Origin: CAYLLN01 sp036496265
GTDB taxonomy: Bacteria; Planctomycetota; Planctomycetia; Pirellulales; Pirellulaceae
Assembly (NCBI GenBank): GCA_036496265.1
Contig: DASXLL010000050.1
Location: forward strand, 1 to 14,950
Direction: 5' to 3'
DNA: 14,950 nucleotides
Shown here: piece by piece, positions 1 to 7,218 of the stretch
How the letters are laid out: each line of letters begins with the position of its first letter
Numbering within the stretch: position 1 is the first letter of the stretch
Notes under the pieces: generated by a model
What the model was told of the DNA's origin: nothing
What the model saw: only the letters and a program-made list of their open reading frames with translations
Databases searched by the model: none
Made by a program: the position numbers and the translations under genes

Positions 1-2
1 CC

Positions 3-143
3 CGGAACACACGTGACGGCAATACGACCACCACGTCCGGTGACTGCGCAGAGATGAATCCACCCGCCCCGCCGCCCACCGGCGGAGGACGGACCAACCA
101 CCGCCGAAATCCAACCGTTGACACACAGCCCCTACAGAGATAA
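3..143 (+). other. possible 3' end of an upstream gene (very uncertain)
   Basis: Frame 3 is open from the window edge to a TAA at 141-143. It would encode about 46 residues rich in Pro, Thr, Gly and Arg (a PAPPPTGGG stretch). This could be a low-complexity C-terminal tail of a gene that starts outside the window. The stretch is too short and too compositionally biased to assign. It could equally be non-coding. Confidence 0.2.
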
Positions 144-541
144 AGCCGAGACGGCGACGCTCGCTCGCATTCCAGTTGGGGCGCATGTGCGGCACTCCTA
201 CAAGCAGCCAACCACAAACCCACACCATAATTACCAGGCGAGAACCGCCCGGCTTTCAGACAAGTCGATTTGCGGACGCCCCGTGGGCAGTCCGCAACGC
301 CGTCATTGTGAACGAACAGTCGGGGCGATGCAACGTCGAGCCACCCGGTTTTAATGATGCCGAAAAATGGAGCGGCTTCAAATGGCAACGTGCCCCTTGG
401 TCGTCGCTTGCGGAGTAGGCCAACTCGATGCAATCATATTGTGCCGGCAAAACGCTGAAAAACCGAAGCCAGTCTGTTCGTTCCCTCCGCGGCTCGTCGC
501 CGCCAATAAAAACTCACTTCAAGCACCCCGGGAGAGCCACC
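144..541. other. gene-free stretch upstream of the LExRxxL protein
   Basis: About 400 bases with no convincing gene: the short open frames here have no ribosome binding site and no recognisable protein character. It holds one strong hairpin (270-297, listed separately). A TTGACA hexamer lies at 118-123, with GATAAA at 139-144 after a short 15-base spacer; this is a weak candidate sigma-70-like promoter and would give a leader of about 400 bases. The downstream coding frame is open back to 428, but the ATG at 542 has the better ribosome binding site. Confidence 0.4.
270..297. repeat. strong 12-bp hairpin in the leader region
   Basis: TTGCGGAC at 270-277 is perfectly complementary to GTCCGCAA at 290-297. 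The stem continues inward as GCCC (278-281) against GGGC (285-288), with a three-base loop (CGT) and one bulged A at 289. No T-run follows on either side, so it is not a standard intrinsic terminator. It could be an RNA structure in the long leader of the 542 gene, or the end of an upstream transcript. Confidence 0.5.
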
Positions 542-1612
542 ATGTTCCGCCTTCCTCGATTTTTCCCATCCCAGCGCAAAACGACGACAATGCCTCGCCG
601 CCGCCGCTTGGTCGTGGAACAGCTCGAAACGCGTGAAGTTCTGAGCTTTACGTTCAACGCTGGCGTGCTCATCATCCACGCCGATACTGCCAACTCGAAC
701 GATTCCGTGAAAATCGTCGCGGCCGGAGCGGCGCACGACGGCAGCACGGGCGTGCAAGTGCGTTCCAACCTCGTCAATCATGGCCAGCCGACCAATTTCG
801 GAGGGTCTGGCAATCCCGTCACCCGCGTGACGCTCGACCTGCAGAACGGCAACGACAAGGTGTCGATCGACAACCTGGCGCAAGTAAGAATCCGCGTCGG
901 CGAAGGGAACGGCAACAACGATATCCACGTCGGCGACGCGCTCGACATTGGCGTTGCGGCTGGCAACGGACACAACCACGTCGATCTCGGCGCGGGATTG
1001 CAAAATGGCGCCGGCGGCCTCGCGCCAGGCGGCGCAGTTACGTCAGCAACCGTTTCGTCCTCGGCAGGTGCTCTACAAGGCGGAGTTGTCACGCCGGCGG
1101 GAACTGTCGCCTTACTCGGCTGGAGTTACACGATCGATACGAGCACTGGCGGTCTGTTTACGCCAATTCCGCCCATTGGCGGCAACCGCAGCGGCAATGA
1201 TGTCAAGATTCACGATCAGGCGGGAAAAACGGCGATCGTGGACATCGCGGGCAACGGGTCGAATTCCGTGGAAGTGGGCGACGGAGACGACATCGTGTGG
1301 ATCCAAGGAAGCGGCAACAACCACATCCAAGCCAACAAAGGCAATAATCAAGTGCAAGTGGACGGAAATGGCAACAACGACATCAAATCCAAGGGAACCG
1401 GTTCGATCACCGTCAACGGCCAAGGCAATAATGAGATCGACGCCGGCACCGACCCGCGCAGCGCCGTGTTCCTCAGCTTCACAAAGCCGGGCGGCCATAA
1501 CCACGTGAAAGCAGCCACTGGCGCGAGCGTGCAAGTCAGCGGCGTCGCGATTACGAAATCAGGCAAGGTCGCCAACACGAACACCACAGTGAATTTCGCG
1601 CCGCGCAAATAG
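542..1612 (+). CDS. secreted Gly/Asn-rich repeat protein with planctomycete LExRxxL motif
   Basis: Encodes 356 residues. The ATG at 542 is preceded by GGGAGAG about 6 bases upstream; the same frame is open from 428, but that start has no ribosome binding site. Residues 19-23 are basic (RRRRL) and lead into LETREVLS at 28-35, the LExRxxL-type motif found near the N terminus of many large exported planctomycete proteins. The body has imperfect Gly-Asn repeats of the form GNGNNDIxVG at roughly 119-151 and 236-300, alternating with short beta-prone segments. This suggests a beta-roll or beta-solenoid, related in style to RTX/haemolysin calcium-binding repeats but without many canonical GGxGxDxLx nonapeptides. 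A low-complexity Gly/Ala/Thr linker (about 152-218) interrupts the repeats. No enzymatic domain is visible. It is probably an exported surface or extracellular structural protein, and the export route is inferred only from the family motif. The real product could start at the ATG at 590 (MPRRRRL). Confidence 0.8.
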   Translation: MFRLPRFFPSQRKTTTMPRRRRLVVEQLETREVLSFTFNAGVLIIHADTANSNDSVKIVAAGAAHDGSTGVQVRSNLVNHGQPTNFGGSGNPVTRVTLDLQNGNDKVSIDNLAQVRIRVGEGNGNNDIHVGDALDIGVAAGNGHNHVDLGAGLQNGAGGLAPGGAVTSATVSSSAGALQGGVVTPAGTVALLGWSYTIDTSTGGLFTPIPPIGGNRSGNDVKIHDQAGKTAIVDIAGNGSNSVEVGDGDDIVWIQGSGNNHIQANKGNNQVQVDGNGNNDIKSKGTGSITVNGQGNNEIDAGTDPRSAVFLSFTKPGGHNHVKAATGASVQVSGVAITKSGKVANTNTTVNFAPRK

Positions 1613-1629
1613 TGCGCACTTCGTCCGCG

Positions 1630-2379
1630 TCAGGAACAACAGCAACCGCTTTCAACGGACCCTCCGACTCCTGACTCTCCTTCGCCGCGGGCCGAATTTA
1701 CAGGACTTTGCTGCAGTGTCGTAAAATCCGCCGCCGGTGGCTCAGTCGCGAAGTCGCCGTGTCGGTATCGCCAGCGATTGAACAGCCGCTGGTCATACAC
1801 CATCAAGTCGCGAAGTTGATCAGCCGAGAAGCAGAGCGCTTCCGCGCCTCGGCCTTGGACGACCGCATCCAAATTCGCTTGATGCAGGTTATAAAGCTCC
1901 AGCGCATTGTCATTGCCGGCATAAGTGAGCAGCAGTTGATCGGTTTCTTCCAAGGTCCGGTCCGGTCGGGGGTTTTTGGCAGACGTCGTATTGATGCACA
2001 CGCCGTCCGCCAGCACCGAAATAAACGTCACGCCCCCTTTGTCTAACAGCGCGCTGATGCTCCCTAGGACGTCACCGTCCGGGCTGAGGAAAAACCGGTT
2101 GTGCACCTCCACCGGCTGCGGCTTCATGCGAAAGTCGCCCTGCGGCAAAAAACCAAGCTGCTGCATAGCCGGCGTATGTCGCTCGAACTGCCGCCGCGTC
2201 GTCTCCGCGAGCGATTCCACTTGGACGGGAATAAATTCATACTCCCGGACCGTCTTTAGCACTTGCCGCAATTCCGCTCGCCGGCGCTGGCGAGCCGCAT
2301 AGATCCGGCATGCTCCAACCAGGTACGGTACCGCAAACACGCCAACCAAACCGCACGTCAGCAAAAGCCACAGTTGCAT
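1630..2379 (-). CDS. membrane-anchored protein of unknown function
   Basis: Encodes 249 residues from the ATG at 2379. The frame extends to 2472, but GGAGGGTGAG lies just upstream of 2379 and makes that start much more likely. Residues 1-23 (MQLWLLLTCGLVGVFAVPYL and following) form one hydrophobic segment. A basic stretch (AARQRRRAELR) follows, so the N terminus is probably outside and the bulk is cytoplasmic by the positive-inside rule. The soluble part has a helical region and then a beta-rich core containing FFLSPDGDVLGSISALLDKGG, without a motif I recognise. The last residues are GCCCS, three adjacent cysteines. The gene is convergent with the repeat protein (17 bases between stops) and divergent from the SLC1 symporter, with a 286-base shared upstream region. 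I cannot assign a function. Confidence 0.75.
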   Translation of the reverse strand: MQLWLLLTCGLVGVFAVPYLVGACRIYAARQRRRAELRQVLKTVREYEFIPVQVESLAETTRRQFERHTPAMQQLGFLPQGDFRMKPQPVEVHNRFFLSPDGDVLGSISALLDKGGVTFISVLADGVCINTTSAKNPRPDRTLEETDQLLLTYAGNDNALELYNLHQANLDAVVQGRGAEALCFSADQLRDLMVYDQRLFNRWRYRHGDFATEPPAADFTTLQQSPVNSARGEGESGVGGSVESGCCCS

Positions 2380-2665
2380 GGTCTCACCCTCCAGAGCCTC
2401 GAAGCAGCCACCTATCGCAGCGCCTACCGCATAAAACCCTACTCCGAAAAGCGGTTGCCCGCGCGAATTCAAGGCGCCAGTCCATTCCTCCCTTCCCGCG
2501 CCACCCGATTATCTGGCCAATCCTGATCTCCCCGATCCTCGGCCCCGTGATTGCCACCCGCGCGCCAACAAGTAAGCTGTGATTCTCAAACGCAACATGG
2601 AAAATCACCTCGGCTGACGCGCAAAGCTGAGTTGGTGTCTTTGCGATCTTCTCCCCGAGGCATTC

Positions 2666-4030
2666 GTGTCCGACGCGGCCGAAAAAACTGAACTTGACCC
2701 CGAGACTACGCGCTCCGGCTGGCTGCCCCTCTATGTTCGTCTGATTTTCGGCGTCATCGTCGGCGCGGCGCTCGGCCTGGTCTTCGGTAAGGACGAAATT
2801 GCCTTCGGCTGGACCAACAGCCACTTCGGCATCCTCGCGGGCCTCTATATCCAACTGCTCACCGCGATGGCCACGCCCCTCATTTTCCTGGCCATCATCG
2901 AGGCCTTCGTCAAGACGGACATCTCCGGCTCTCAAGGCCTGAAGATGTTCTTCATCTGCGCTGCCAATGTCACCGTCGCCTTCGCCATCGGCCTGGCGAT
3001 TCTAAATATCTGGCAGCCCGGCCGAAGTTGGCAGGAGGAGTTCTCAAAGGACGCAGCAGGAATGGCCTCGGCCGCCGCGGCCAGCAAAGGCATGGAGATT
3101 CCCCAAGCCACCGAGCAGGCCGGCAAAGTCTCGCTCTCGCCGCTGGCCATCATCCGCTCCTACATTCCCAAAAGCATCGCCCAGGCCTTCGTCGATAACA
3201 TGATCCTTACCGTCGCGGCGCTCGCCATCCTGGTCGGCGCGGCGGCCAGAGCTCTCAAAGCGACTGCCGACAGCGAGCTGCGGGCCGCCCTCCTGACTTT
3301 CGATCACATCATCGTCGCCGGCTACCACATCGTCTTCAAAATCCTGGCTTGGCTGATCGAGCTCGTGCCCTTCGTGATCTGCCTGGCAATTGCCGCCGCA
3401 GTCGGCACGGCCGGCATCGAGGTGTTCGGCCTGGTGGCCGTCTTTTTCGTCACCGTGGTCAGCGCGCTGGCAATTCACGCGCTCGGCTACTACTTGCTCT
3501 CGGCCTGGCTCATCGGCGGCCGCTCTCCGCGGGCCTTTTTGCGGGAAGGGGGCAGCGCCATCCTCACCGGCTTCTCTCTGACGAGCAGCCTCGCCTCCGC
3601 TCCGCTTACGCTCGTCGCCCTCAAGCGATTAGGCATCAGCGATTCCTCTGCTCGCCTTTCTGCCTGCGTCGGCACCAACTTCAATAACGACGGCATCACG
3701 CTCTATGAAGCCATGACGGCTCTCTTTATCGCCCAGGCTCTCGGCATGGATTTGACGCTTGGCCAGCAAATCACCATCCTCGTCGCCGCGCTCGCCGGCA
3801 GCATGGGCATCGCCGGCCTCCCCCACGCTGCCTTGATTATTCTCACGCTCGTTCTGAAAGCTGCCCGCCTCCCCGACGCGGCGATCCAACTCGCCCTGCC
3901 GATCATTTACAGCATCGACTTCATCGTCGCCCGCCTCCGCTCCGCCGTAAACGTCATGGGTGACATGCAAGTCGCTATTCTCCTCGACGTCGGTCACAAA
4001 CCCGACAACCAGGACGCTCCAGCGCTGTAG
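2666..4030 (+). CDS. dicarboxylate/amino acid:cation symporter (SLC1/DAACS family)
   Basis: Encodes 454 residues from a GTG at 2666, with CGAGG five bases upstream. It is a polytopic inner-membrane carrier of the GltP/DctA/GltPh family, which couples uptake of acidic amino acids or C4-dicarboxylates to H+ or Na+. Visible family landmarks are: the N-terminal helices (about 20-120); a degenerate serine-rich first hairpin (SLTSSLASAPL, 304-314); the NMDG-type motif of helix 7 as NNDGITLYEA (340-349); the second hairpin GIAGLPHAAL (381-390); and helix 8 with RSAVNVMGD (425-433). R425, N429 and D433 correspond to R397, N401 and D405 of GltPh. The position of GltPh D394, which holds the substrate amino group, is Ala422, as expected for a substrate without that group (DctA has Ser there). 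I therefore favour a dicarboxylate or related carboxylate, but the substrate is inferred. The gene appears monocistronic, ending at a hairpin. Confidence 0.88.
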   Translation: MSDAAEKTELDPETTRSGWLPLYVRLIFGVIVGAALGLVFGKDEIAFGWTNSHFGILAGLYIQLLTAMATPLIFLAIIEAFVKTDISGSQGLKMFFICAANVTVAFAIGLAILNIWQPGRSWQEEFSKDAAGMASAAAASKGMEIPQATEQAGKVSLSPLAIIRSYIPKSIAQAFVDNMILTVAALAILVGAAARALKATADSELRAALLTFDHIIVAGYHIVFKILAWLIELVPFVICLAIAAAVGTAGIEVFGLVAVFFVTVVSALAIHALGYYLLSAWLIGGRSPRAFLREGGSAILTGFSLTSSLASAPLTLVALKRLGISDSSARLSACVGTNFNNDGITLYEAMTALFIAQALGMDLTLGQQITILVAALAGSMGIAGLPHAALIILTLVLKAARLPDAAIQLALPIIYSIDFIVARLRSAVNVMGDMQVAILLDVGHKPDNQDAPAL

Positions 4031-4031
4031 C

Positions 4032-4051
4032 GAACGCCCTCTGTGGCGTTC
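4032..4051. terminator. hairpin directly after the symporter stop codon
   Basis: GAACGCC (4032-4038) and GGCGTTC (4045-4051) form a perfect 7-bp stem with a six-base loop. It starts one base after the TAG of the symporter. There is no following T-run, so it is either a U-poor terminator or an mRNA 3'-end stabiliser. Confidence 0.45.
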
Positions 4052-4054
4052 CAG

Positions 4055-4165
4055 ATTGCCCGCAGCCCACACCAACCCGACGCGCCAGCGAGGGCCAGCC
4101 GCTTCCCAACTCGAACCCGCGCCGCGCCCCCGCGAAACGCCTGCCAGAGTTCGGCTGGCGCCTCC
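4055..4165. repeat. candidate dispersed intergenic repeat with internal inverted repeat
   Basis: This gene-free segment contains GCGCCAGC (4082-4089) and its exact complement GCTGGCGC (4154-4161). A second nested pair is CCAGCCG (4095-4101) / CGGCTGG (4152-4158). Read in one frame, the segment around 4070-4092 gives the peptide NPTRQRG, which I recall seeing repeatedly in spurious planctomycete gene predictions. That suggests a repeat scattered through these genomes. Only one copy is present here, so the repeat status rests on memory and needs a genome search. Confidence 0.35.
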
Positions 4166-4230
4166 CATGCCGACAATACCGCTCGCACAACCCCACCAAC
4201 CCTCTCAAGCCGAACCGAGCCCTACCTGCA

Positions 4231-4300
4231 TGCTACGGTTGTTGAGCGTCAAGCTCCCAACCACGCTTTGCTCGCTGCGGAGGCGCATTCTCCGCGCGGC
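4231..4300 (+). promoter_or_regulatory. structured leader of the first TerB-like gene
   Basis: The 10-mer TGCTACGGTT at 4231-4240 recurs exactly at 7229-7238, at a similar distance (97 versus 90 bases) from the start of the other paralogue. It could contain an extended -10 element (TG-n-TACGGT), with no clear -35. Downstream lie two small hairpins: GAGC/GCTC around 4243-4256, and GCGGAG (4277-4282) / CTCCGC (4290-4295), the latter with outer CTGC/GCAG pairing. This is probably the promoter and 5' leader of the gene at 4328, by inference from conservation between the two copies. Confidence 0.35.
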
Positions 4301-4327
4301 AGCCCACTTCAATCCCGAGATCCACTT

Positions 4328-4741
4328 ATGAGCCAGTTCTACCAATTGTTGGCACAGATTCAGGCCGATCGCGGCATCACCGACGACGAGGTTTTGCCAA
4401 TCCGCCAGCACATCGAAGCGGACGGCAAACTGGATATCGACGATGTGAAGCTCCTGGTCGAGTTGTATTGTGACGCCGACAATCGCTGCCCGGCTTTTGA
4501 CGAACTGTTCTTCTCGACGCTCGAAAAAGTCATTCTCGCCGACGGCCAAATCACGCCCAGCGAGGAATTCTACCTGCTCAAAATGCTCTACTCCGACCGC
4601 GAAATTCGCGAGCCGGAGCGGCAATTCTTACGCCAGCTCCGCAAACAGTTGCCGACACGAACCGCCAGCTTCGAATCGTTATTCGACACCGCAATGAACT
4701 CGCCGGCCAAAAACTGGAGCGTCGGCGGTCGGCAGTCCTAA
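4328..4741 (+). CDS. small acidic helical protein, TerB-like (paralogue 1)
   Basis: Encodes 137 residues. The ATG at 4328 is chosen because homology with the second copy at 7319 begins exactly there; the upstream open frame (from 4043) runs through a repeat and structured DNA. The protein is predicted all-helical and has three acidic segments of similar form: GITDDEVLPIRQHIEADGKL (16-35), VILADGQITPSEEFYLLKML (68-87) and SDREIREPERQFLRQL (89-104). The repeated 'ADGxIxxxE' pattern resembles TerB/DjlA-type helical modules, and superficially an EF-hand loop. The C-terminal tail SFESLFDTAMNSPAxNWSVGG is shared with paralogue 2. It is soluble, with no signal peptide. The gene is convergent with the minus-strand gene at 4761 (19 bases apart). 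Its function is unknown; TerB-like is a fold-level impression. Confidence 0.75.
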   Translation: MSQFYQLLAQIQADRGITDDEVLPIRQHIEADGKLDIDDVKLLVELYCDADNRCPAFDELFFSTLEKVILADGQITPSEEFYLLKMLYSDREIREPERQFLRQLRKQLPTRTASFESLFDTAMNSPAKNWSVGGRQS

Positions 4742-4760
4742 GCCCACTGCCGCGGCCAGT

Positions 4761-5507
4761 TCAGTTCTGCCCGGCAATATCCTTGACGCTGACCAGCTTC
4801 AACCGCCCGAACGGATTGTGCATCGGGCTATCGGCGAATGCAGCCGGGCTGTCCGCCACAACCGCCTGAAAACACGGGCCGTTCAAGTCGGCGATCACGT
4901 GACCGTCGCCGATAGGTTTGTCGCCCGCGGCCAAATACTGGATGACCTCGACGATATCGAAGCCGTGTTCTTCGACGTCAGCCCGCTGCATCAAGACATC
5001 CCGCAACCCAAGCACGTGCATCCCCATCGTGTACATCTCTGATTTACCACGCACGATCCCCACAAATGCGAAGCTCACTGCGTCCGGACTTCCCTCGTCC
5101 GTCATATACAGCCAATTCTGCCCGCCATGCGCCAGTCCGCTATTGTCGTTGAACACGCCAATTCCGCCGGCTCGCACAATCGCCGCCCCCGCTTCCATCA
5201 TCCTCCGCGCCGCCTCGAGCGAACCGCCTGGACCGCTCAAGCCAACATTGACCGTGTAGTCATCAATCCGCCTGAGTTCCTCTTCCGTCGGCGGCCGGCG
5301 GCAGGACGACCGAAAAATCTGGGCAAACTGATCGTCAGGCGGCATCGGGTTGAATTCAACGTTCGTCCCGTCCGGCATGATCAATGCATCCGGCGTCAAC
5401 CGATAGCCCGCCGGCAACGCCTCAACTAGCTCTCCCGGGTGCGACCATCGTCCTGGAATGCGAAGTGTGACCTCGACCGGTGTCCGTGAATCAGTCATCT
5501 TGGCCAT
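4761..5507 (-). CDS. DUF4261-like protein of unknown function
   Basis: Encodes 248 residues from the ATG at 5507; an alternative ATG at 5498 (MTDSRTP) is equally possible, since neither has a clear Shine-Dalgarno site. There is no signal peptide or membrane segment, so it is probably cytoplasmic. The layout recalls DUF4261-type proteins: an N-terminal alpha/beta part; a helix with AARRMMEAGAAIVRAGGIGVFNDNSG (about residues 99-124); then FAFVGIVRGKSEMYTMGMHVLGLRDVLM, with the typical pattern of aromatic, T/MGM, LGL and acidic residues; and near the C terminus a helix plus IGDGHVIADLNGP. The assignment is from memory of the pattern and is tentative. Some DUF4261 proteins lie in toxin/immunity loci, but no toxin is seen here. 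It is downstream of and co-oriented with the DUF1501 gene, 125 bases apart, with its own promoter candidate. Confidence 0.7.
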   Translation of the reverse strand: MAKMTDSRTPVEVTLRIPGRWSHPGELVEALPAGYRLTPDALIMPDGTNVEFNPMPPDDQFAQIFRSSCRRPPTEEELRRIDDYTVNVGLSGPGGSLEAARRMMEAGAAIVRAGGIGVFNDNSGLAHGGQNWLYMTDEGSPDAVSFAFVGIVRGKSEMYTMGMHVLGLRDVLMQRADVEEHGFDIVEVIQYLAAGDKPIGDGHVIADLNGPCFQAVVADSPAAFADSPMHNPFGRLKLVSVKDIAGQN

Positions 5508-5597
5508 TCAGTAGAAATAAAGTGAGCAGTTCGTCATGCCGGAGCCAGCAGCCTGCAGCGCATCGCTTCATGCCGCGGCCGTTCTCCAATCTTTGAC

Positions 5598-5626
5598 AGT
5601 ATAAAGAGTGCGTGACCAGTTTCAGC
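5598..5626 (-). promoter_or_regulatory. candidate promoter for the DUF4261-like gene
   Basis: On the minus strand, TATACT (5603-5598) matches a -10 element at five of six positions. A weak -35-like hexamer (GCTGAA, 5626-5621) lies 17 bases upstream. The transcript would begin about 85-90 bases before the ATG at 5507. Only the -10 is persuasive. Confidence 0.3.
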
Positions 5627-5638
5627 CGAGAGTCACGC
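5610..5638 (-). terminator. inverted repeat at the end of the DUF1501 gene
   Basis: GCGTGAC (5610-5616) and GTCACGC (5632-5638) form a perfect 7-bp stem with a 15-base loop, spanning the TGA stop of the DUF1501 gene. On the minus strand it is followed by ACTCTTTATA, which is only partly T-rich. It may be a weak terminator separating the two minus-strand genes. Confidence 0.35.
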
Positions 5639-7027
5639 TAAAATCCCCTCGATCGGTTTGCCAATAACCAACGGATAACTCCGCCCGACCGAATCATAGA
5701 CGAGCGCCTCAGGATCGACGCCCAGCAGGTGATAAATCGTCGCCGCCATATCCTTCGGATCGTGCGGCTTATCGGTCGGATAGGCGGCTGCGTGGTCACT
5801 GGCGCCATAGATCGTTCCGGCCTGAATTCCCGCGCCCGCCAGCGCGAGCGAATAAACAAATGGCCAATGATCGCGGCCTGCATTCTTGTTGATCGCCGGC
5901 GTGCGGCCAAATTCCGCGTTAACAAACACGAGCGTCTCATCCAGCATGCCCCGCTCCGCTAAATCCTCGACCAGCGCGGTAAATGCGGTGTCAAACGTCG
6001 GCCCCAGCGACTCCTTCATCAGTTTGAAATTCTGGCTATGCGTATCCCACGAGCCCACCGGCGTATGACAGTAGCTCACATTAACGAAGGGCACGCCTGC
6101 CTCGGCCAATCGTCGCGCGAGCAAGCACCGCTGGCCAAATTCCGTCTTGCCATATCGCTCGCGAACGCCGGCCGGTTCAGCCGCGAGGTCGAACGCCCTC
6201 TGCGTGCCTGCCCCAGTGAGCAGTGCAAAAGCCCGCTGATAATGTACCCCCAAATCACGCGCCTCGCGGGAGCTGTCAATCAATCGCTTGGACGCCTCGA
6301 ACTCCGTCAGCAGATCGCGCCGCCCGCTCAGCCGGATCTCGGTCAACCCCGCCGCCCGCTCTACCGCCTGAATCCGCACATTTTCGGCCAGCAAATCCTG
6401 ATCGACGTCGAAACTCGCGTGCGCCGGCCCGAGAAAGCCCGGCGTCTGGCCATGCAGCACAGTGCCGTTATTGCGGCGCATTAGCGGACCAATTCGCACC
6501 CACGTCGGCACTCGCGGCGCTCGGCGAATCGAATCGAGCACCGCCCCAAACGGCGGAAAATCGGTCGGTGCCGGCGGAAAATCCGTCTCCGGAGTCCCCG
6601 GCGGATGGTGATGCCCGGTCTGAGCCGGCAAGCAAGCCGTCACGTGATTGGCATTATTGTGCGACATCGACCGCACCACCGCCAAACGATGCGCGATCCG
6701 CGCCGTCCGCGGCAGCATCTCGCTGAACTGGACGCCCGGCAAATTGGTCGAAATCGCGCCAAATTCGCCGCGCACTTCCGCCGGCCCATTCGGCTTCGGA
6801 TCGAATGTTTCCTGCTGCGGATGCCCACCATGCAAGAACAAACAAATGACTTGCTTCGCCCGTCCAAACGTCGCTTGCTCTGCAGCCGCCCCGTGTGCTC
6901 GCTGCTCAAACAGCATCGGCAACGTCACGCCTAAGCCCGCCATGCCACCCACCCGAAGCGCGTCCCTGCGTGAGTAGTTTCGTGAACTGCGAAACTCGCT
7001 GCAACCGGCTAATCCTGAATCCCGCAT
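5633..7027 (-). CDS. DUF1501 family protein, Tat-exported
   Basis: Encodes 464 residues, close to the usual family length. The ATG at 7027 has GAGGG about seven bases upstream. The N terminus carries a twin-arginine signal, SRRDALRVGG (19-28), followed by a hydrophobic stretch (29-40) and an Ala-rich cleavage region near 44-49. Export is therefore by the Tat system, in folded form. Family landmarks follow: VICLFLHGGHPQQETFDPKP (about 60-78), SMSHNNANHVTACLPAQTGHH, the SWDTHSQNF segment, and near the C terminus EFGRTPAINKNAGRDHWP. These His/Asp-rich blocks resemble the metal-site layout of the alkaline phosphatase/sulfatase superfamily. The biochemical role of DUF1501 is not established. In planctomycetes these genes usually lie beside a DUF1549/DUF1553 cytochrome-like partner; none is within this window, so this copy stands alone. 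Confidence 0.92.
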   Translation of the reverse strand: MRDSGLAGCSEFRSSRNYSRRDALRVGGMAGLGVTLPMLFEQRAHGAAAEQATFGRAKQVICLFLHGGHPQQETFDPKPNGPAEVRGEFGAISTNLPGVQFSEMLPRTARIAHRLAVVRSMSHNNANHVTACLPAQTGHHHPPGTPETDFPPAPTDFPPFGAVLDSIRRAPRVPTWVRIGPLMRRNNGTVLHGQTPGFLGPAHASFDVDQDLLAENVRIQAVERAAGLTEIRLSGRRDLLTEFEASKRLIDSSREARDLGVHYQRAFALLTGAGTQRAFDLAAEPAGVRERYGKTEFGQRCLLARRLAEAGVPFVNVSYCHTPVGSWDTHSQNFKLMKESLGPTFDTAFTALVEDLAERGMLDETLVFVNAEFGRTPAINKNAGRDHWPFVYSLALAGAGIQAGTIYGASDHAAAYPTDKPHDPKDMAATIYHLLGVDPEALVYDSVGRSYPLVIGKPIEGILA

Positions 7028-7056
7028 GGCGGTGCCCTCACCACTAGTTAGCCGAT

Positions 7057-7062
7057 ACTATA
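7057..7062 (-). promoter_or_regulatory. candidate -10 element for the DUF1501 gene
   Basis: TATAGT on the minus strand (7062-7057) matches TATAAT at five of six positions and lies 29 bases before the ATG at 7027, giving a short leader. No matching -35 is seen 16-18 bases upstream (GCCTCG). Confidence 0.3.
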
Positions 7063-7218
7063 ACGCAGTCCATGGCCTCCGAGGCAAGAAAAGCATCTGC
7101 GCCGCACCGATGTTTTCTCCGCCTTCCCTGGTTTGGTGACCGGCCGCCTCGGAAAACGATCGTTTGGGCCGCACCAATCATGTCGATTGTTCGGTTGGGA
7201 GAGGCAACCCAGCACGGC

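Noticed and set aside
428..541. Longer start for the LExRxxL protein
   Set aside because: The added 38 residues have no family similarity, and only the ATG at 542 has a ribosome binding site (GGGAGAG).
434..1003. Long open frame on the minus strand opposite the repeat protein (also 1112-1534 minus)
   Set aside because: It mirrors the Gly/Asn repeat codons in the antisense frame. It has no ribosome binding site or recognisable domain.
3629..4168. 179-codon minus-strand frame over the symporter 3' end
   Set aside because: It is an antisense shadow of conserved transporter helices. The product is low-complexity and charged.
4043..4327. Upstream extension of the first TerB-like reading frame by 95 codons
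   Set aside because: Homology with the second paralogue begins exactly at the ATG at 4328. The extension runs through inverted repeats and is Pro/Arg/Ala-rich with no protein character.
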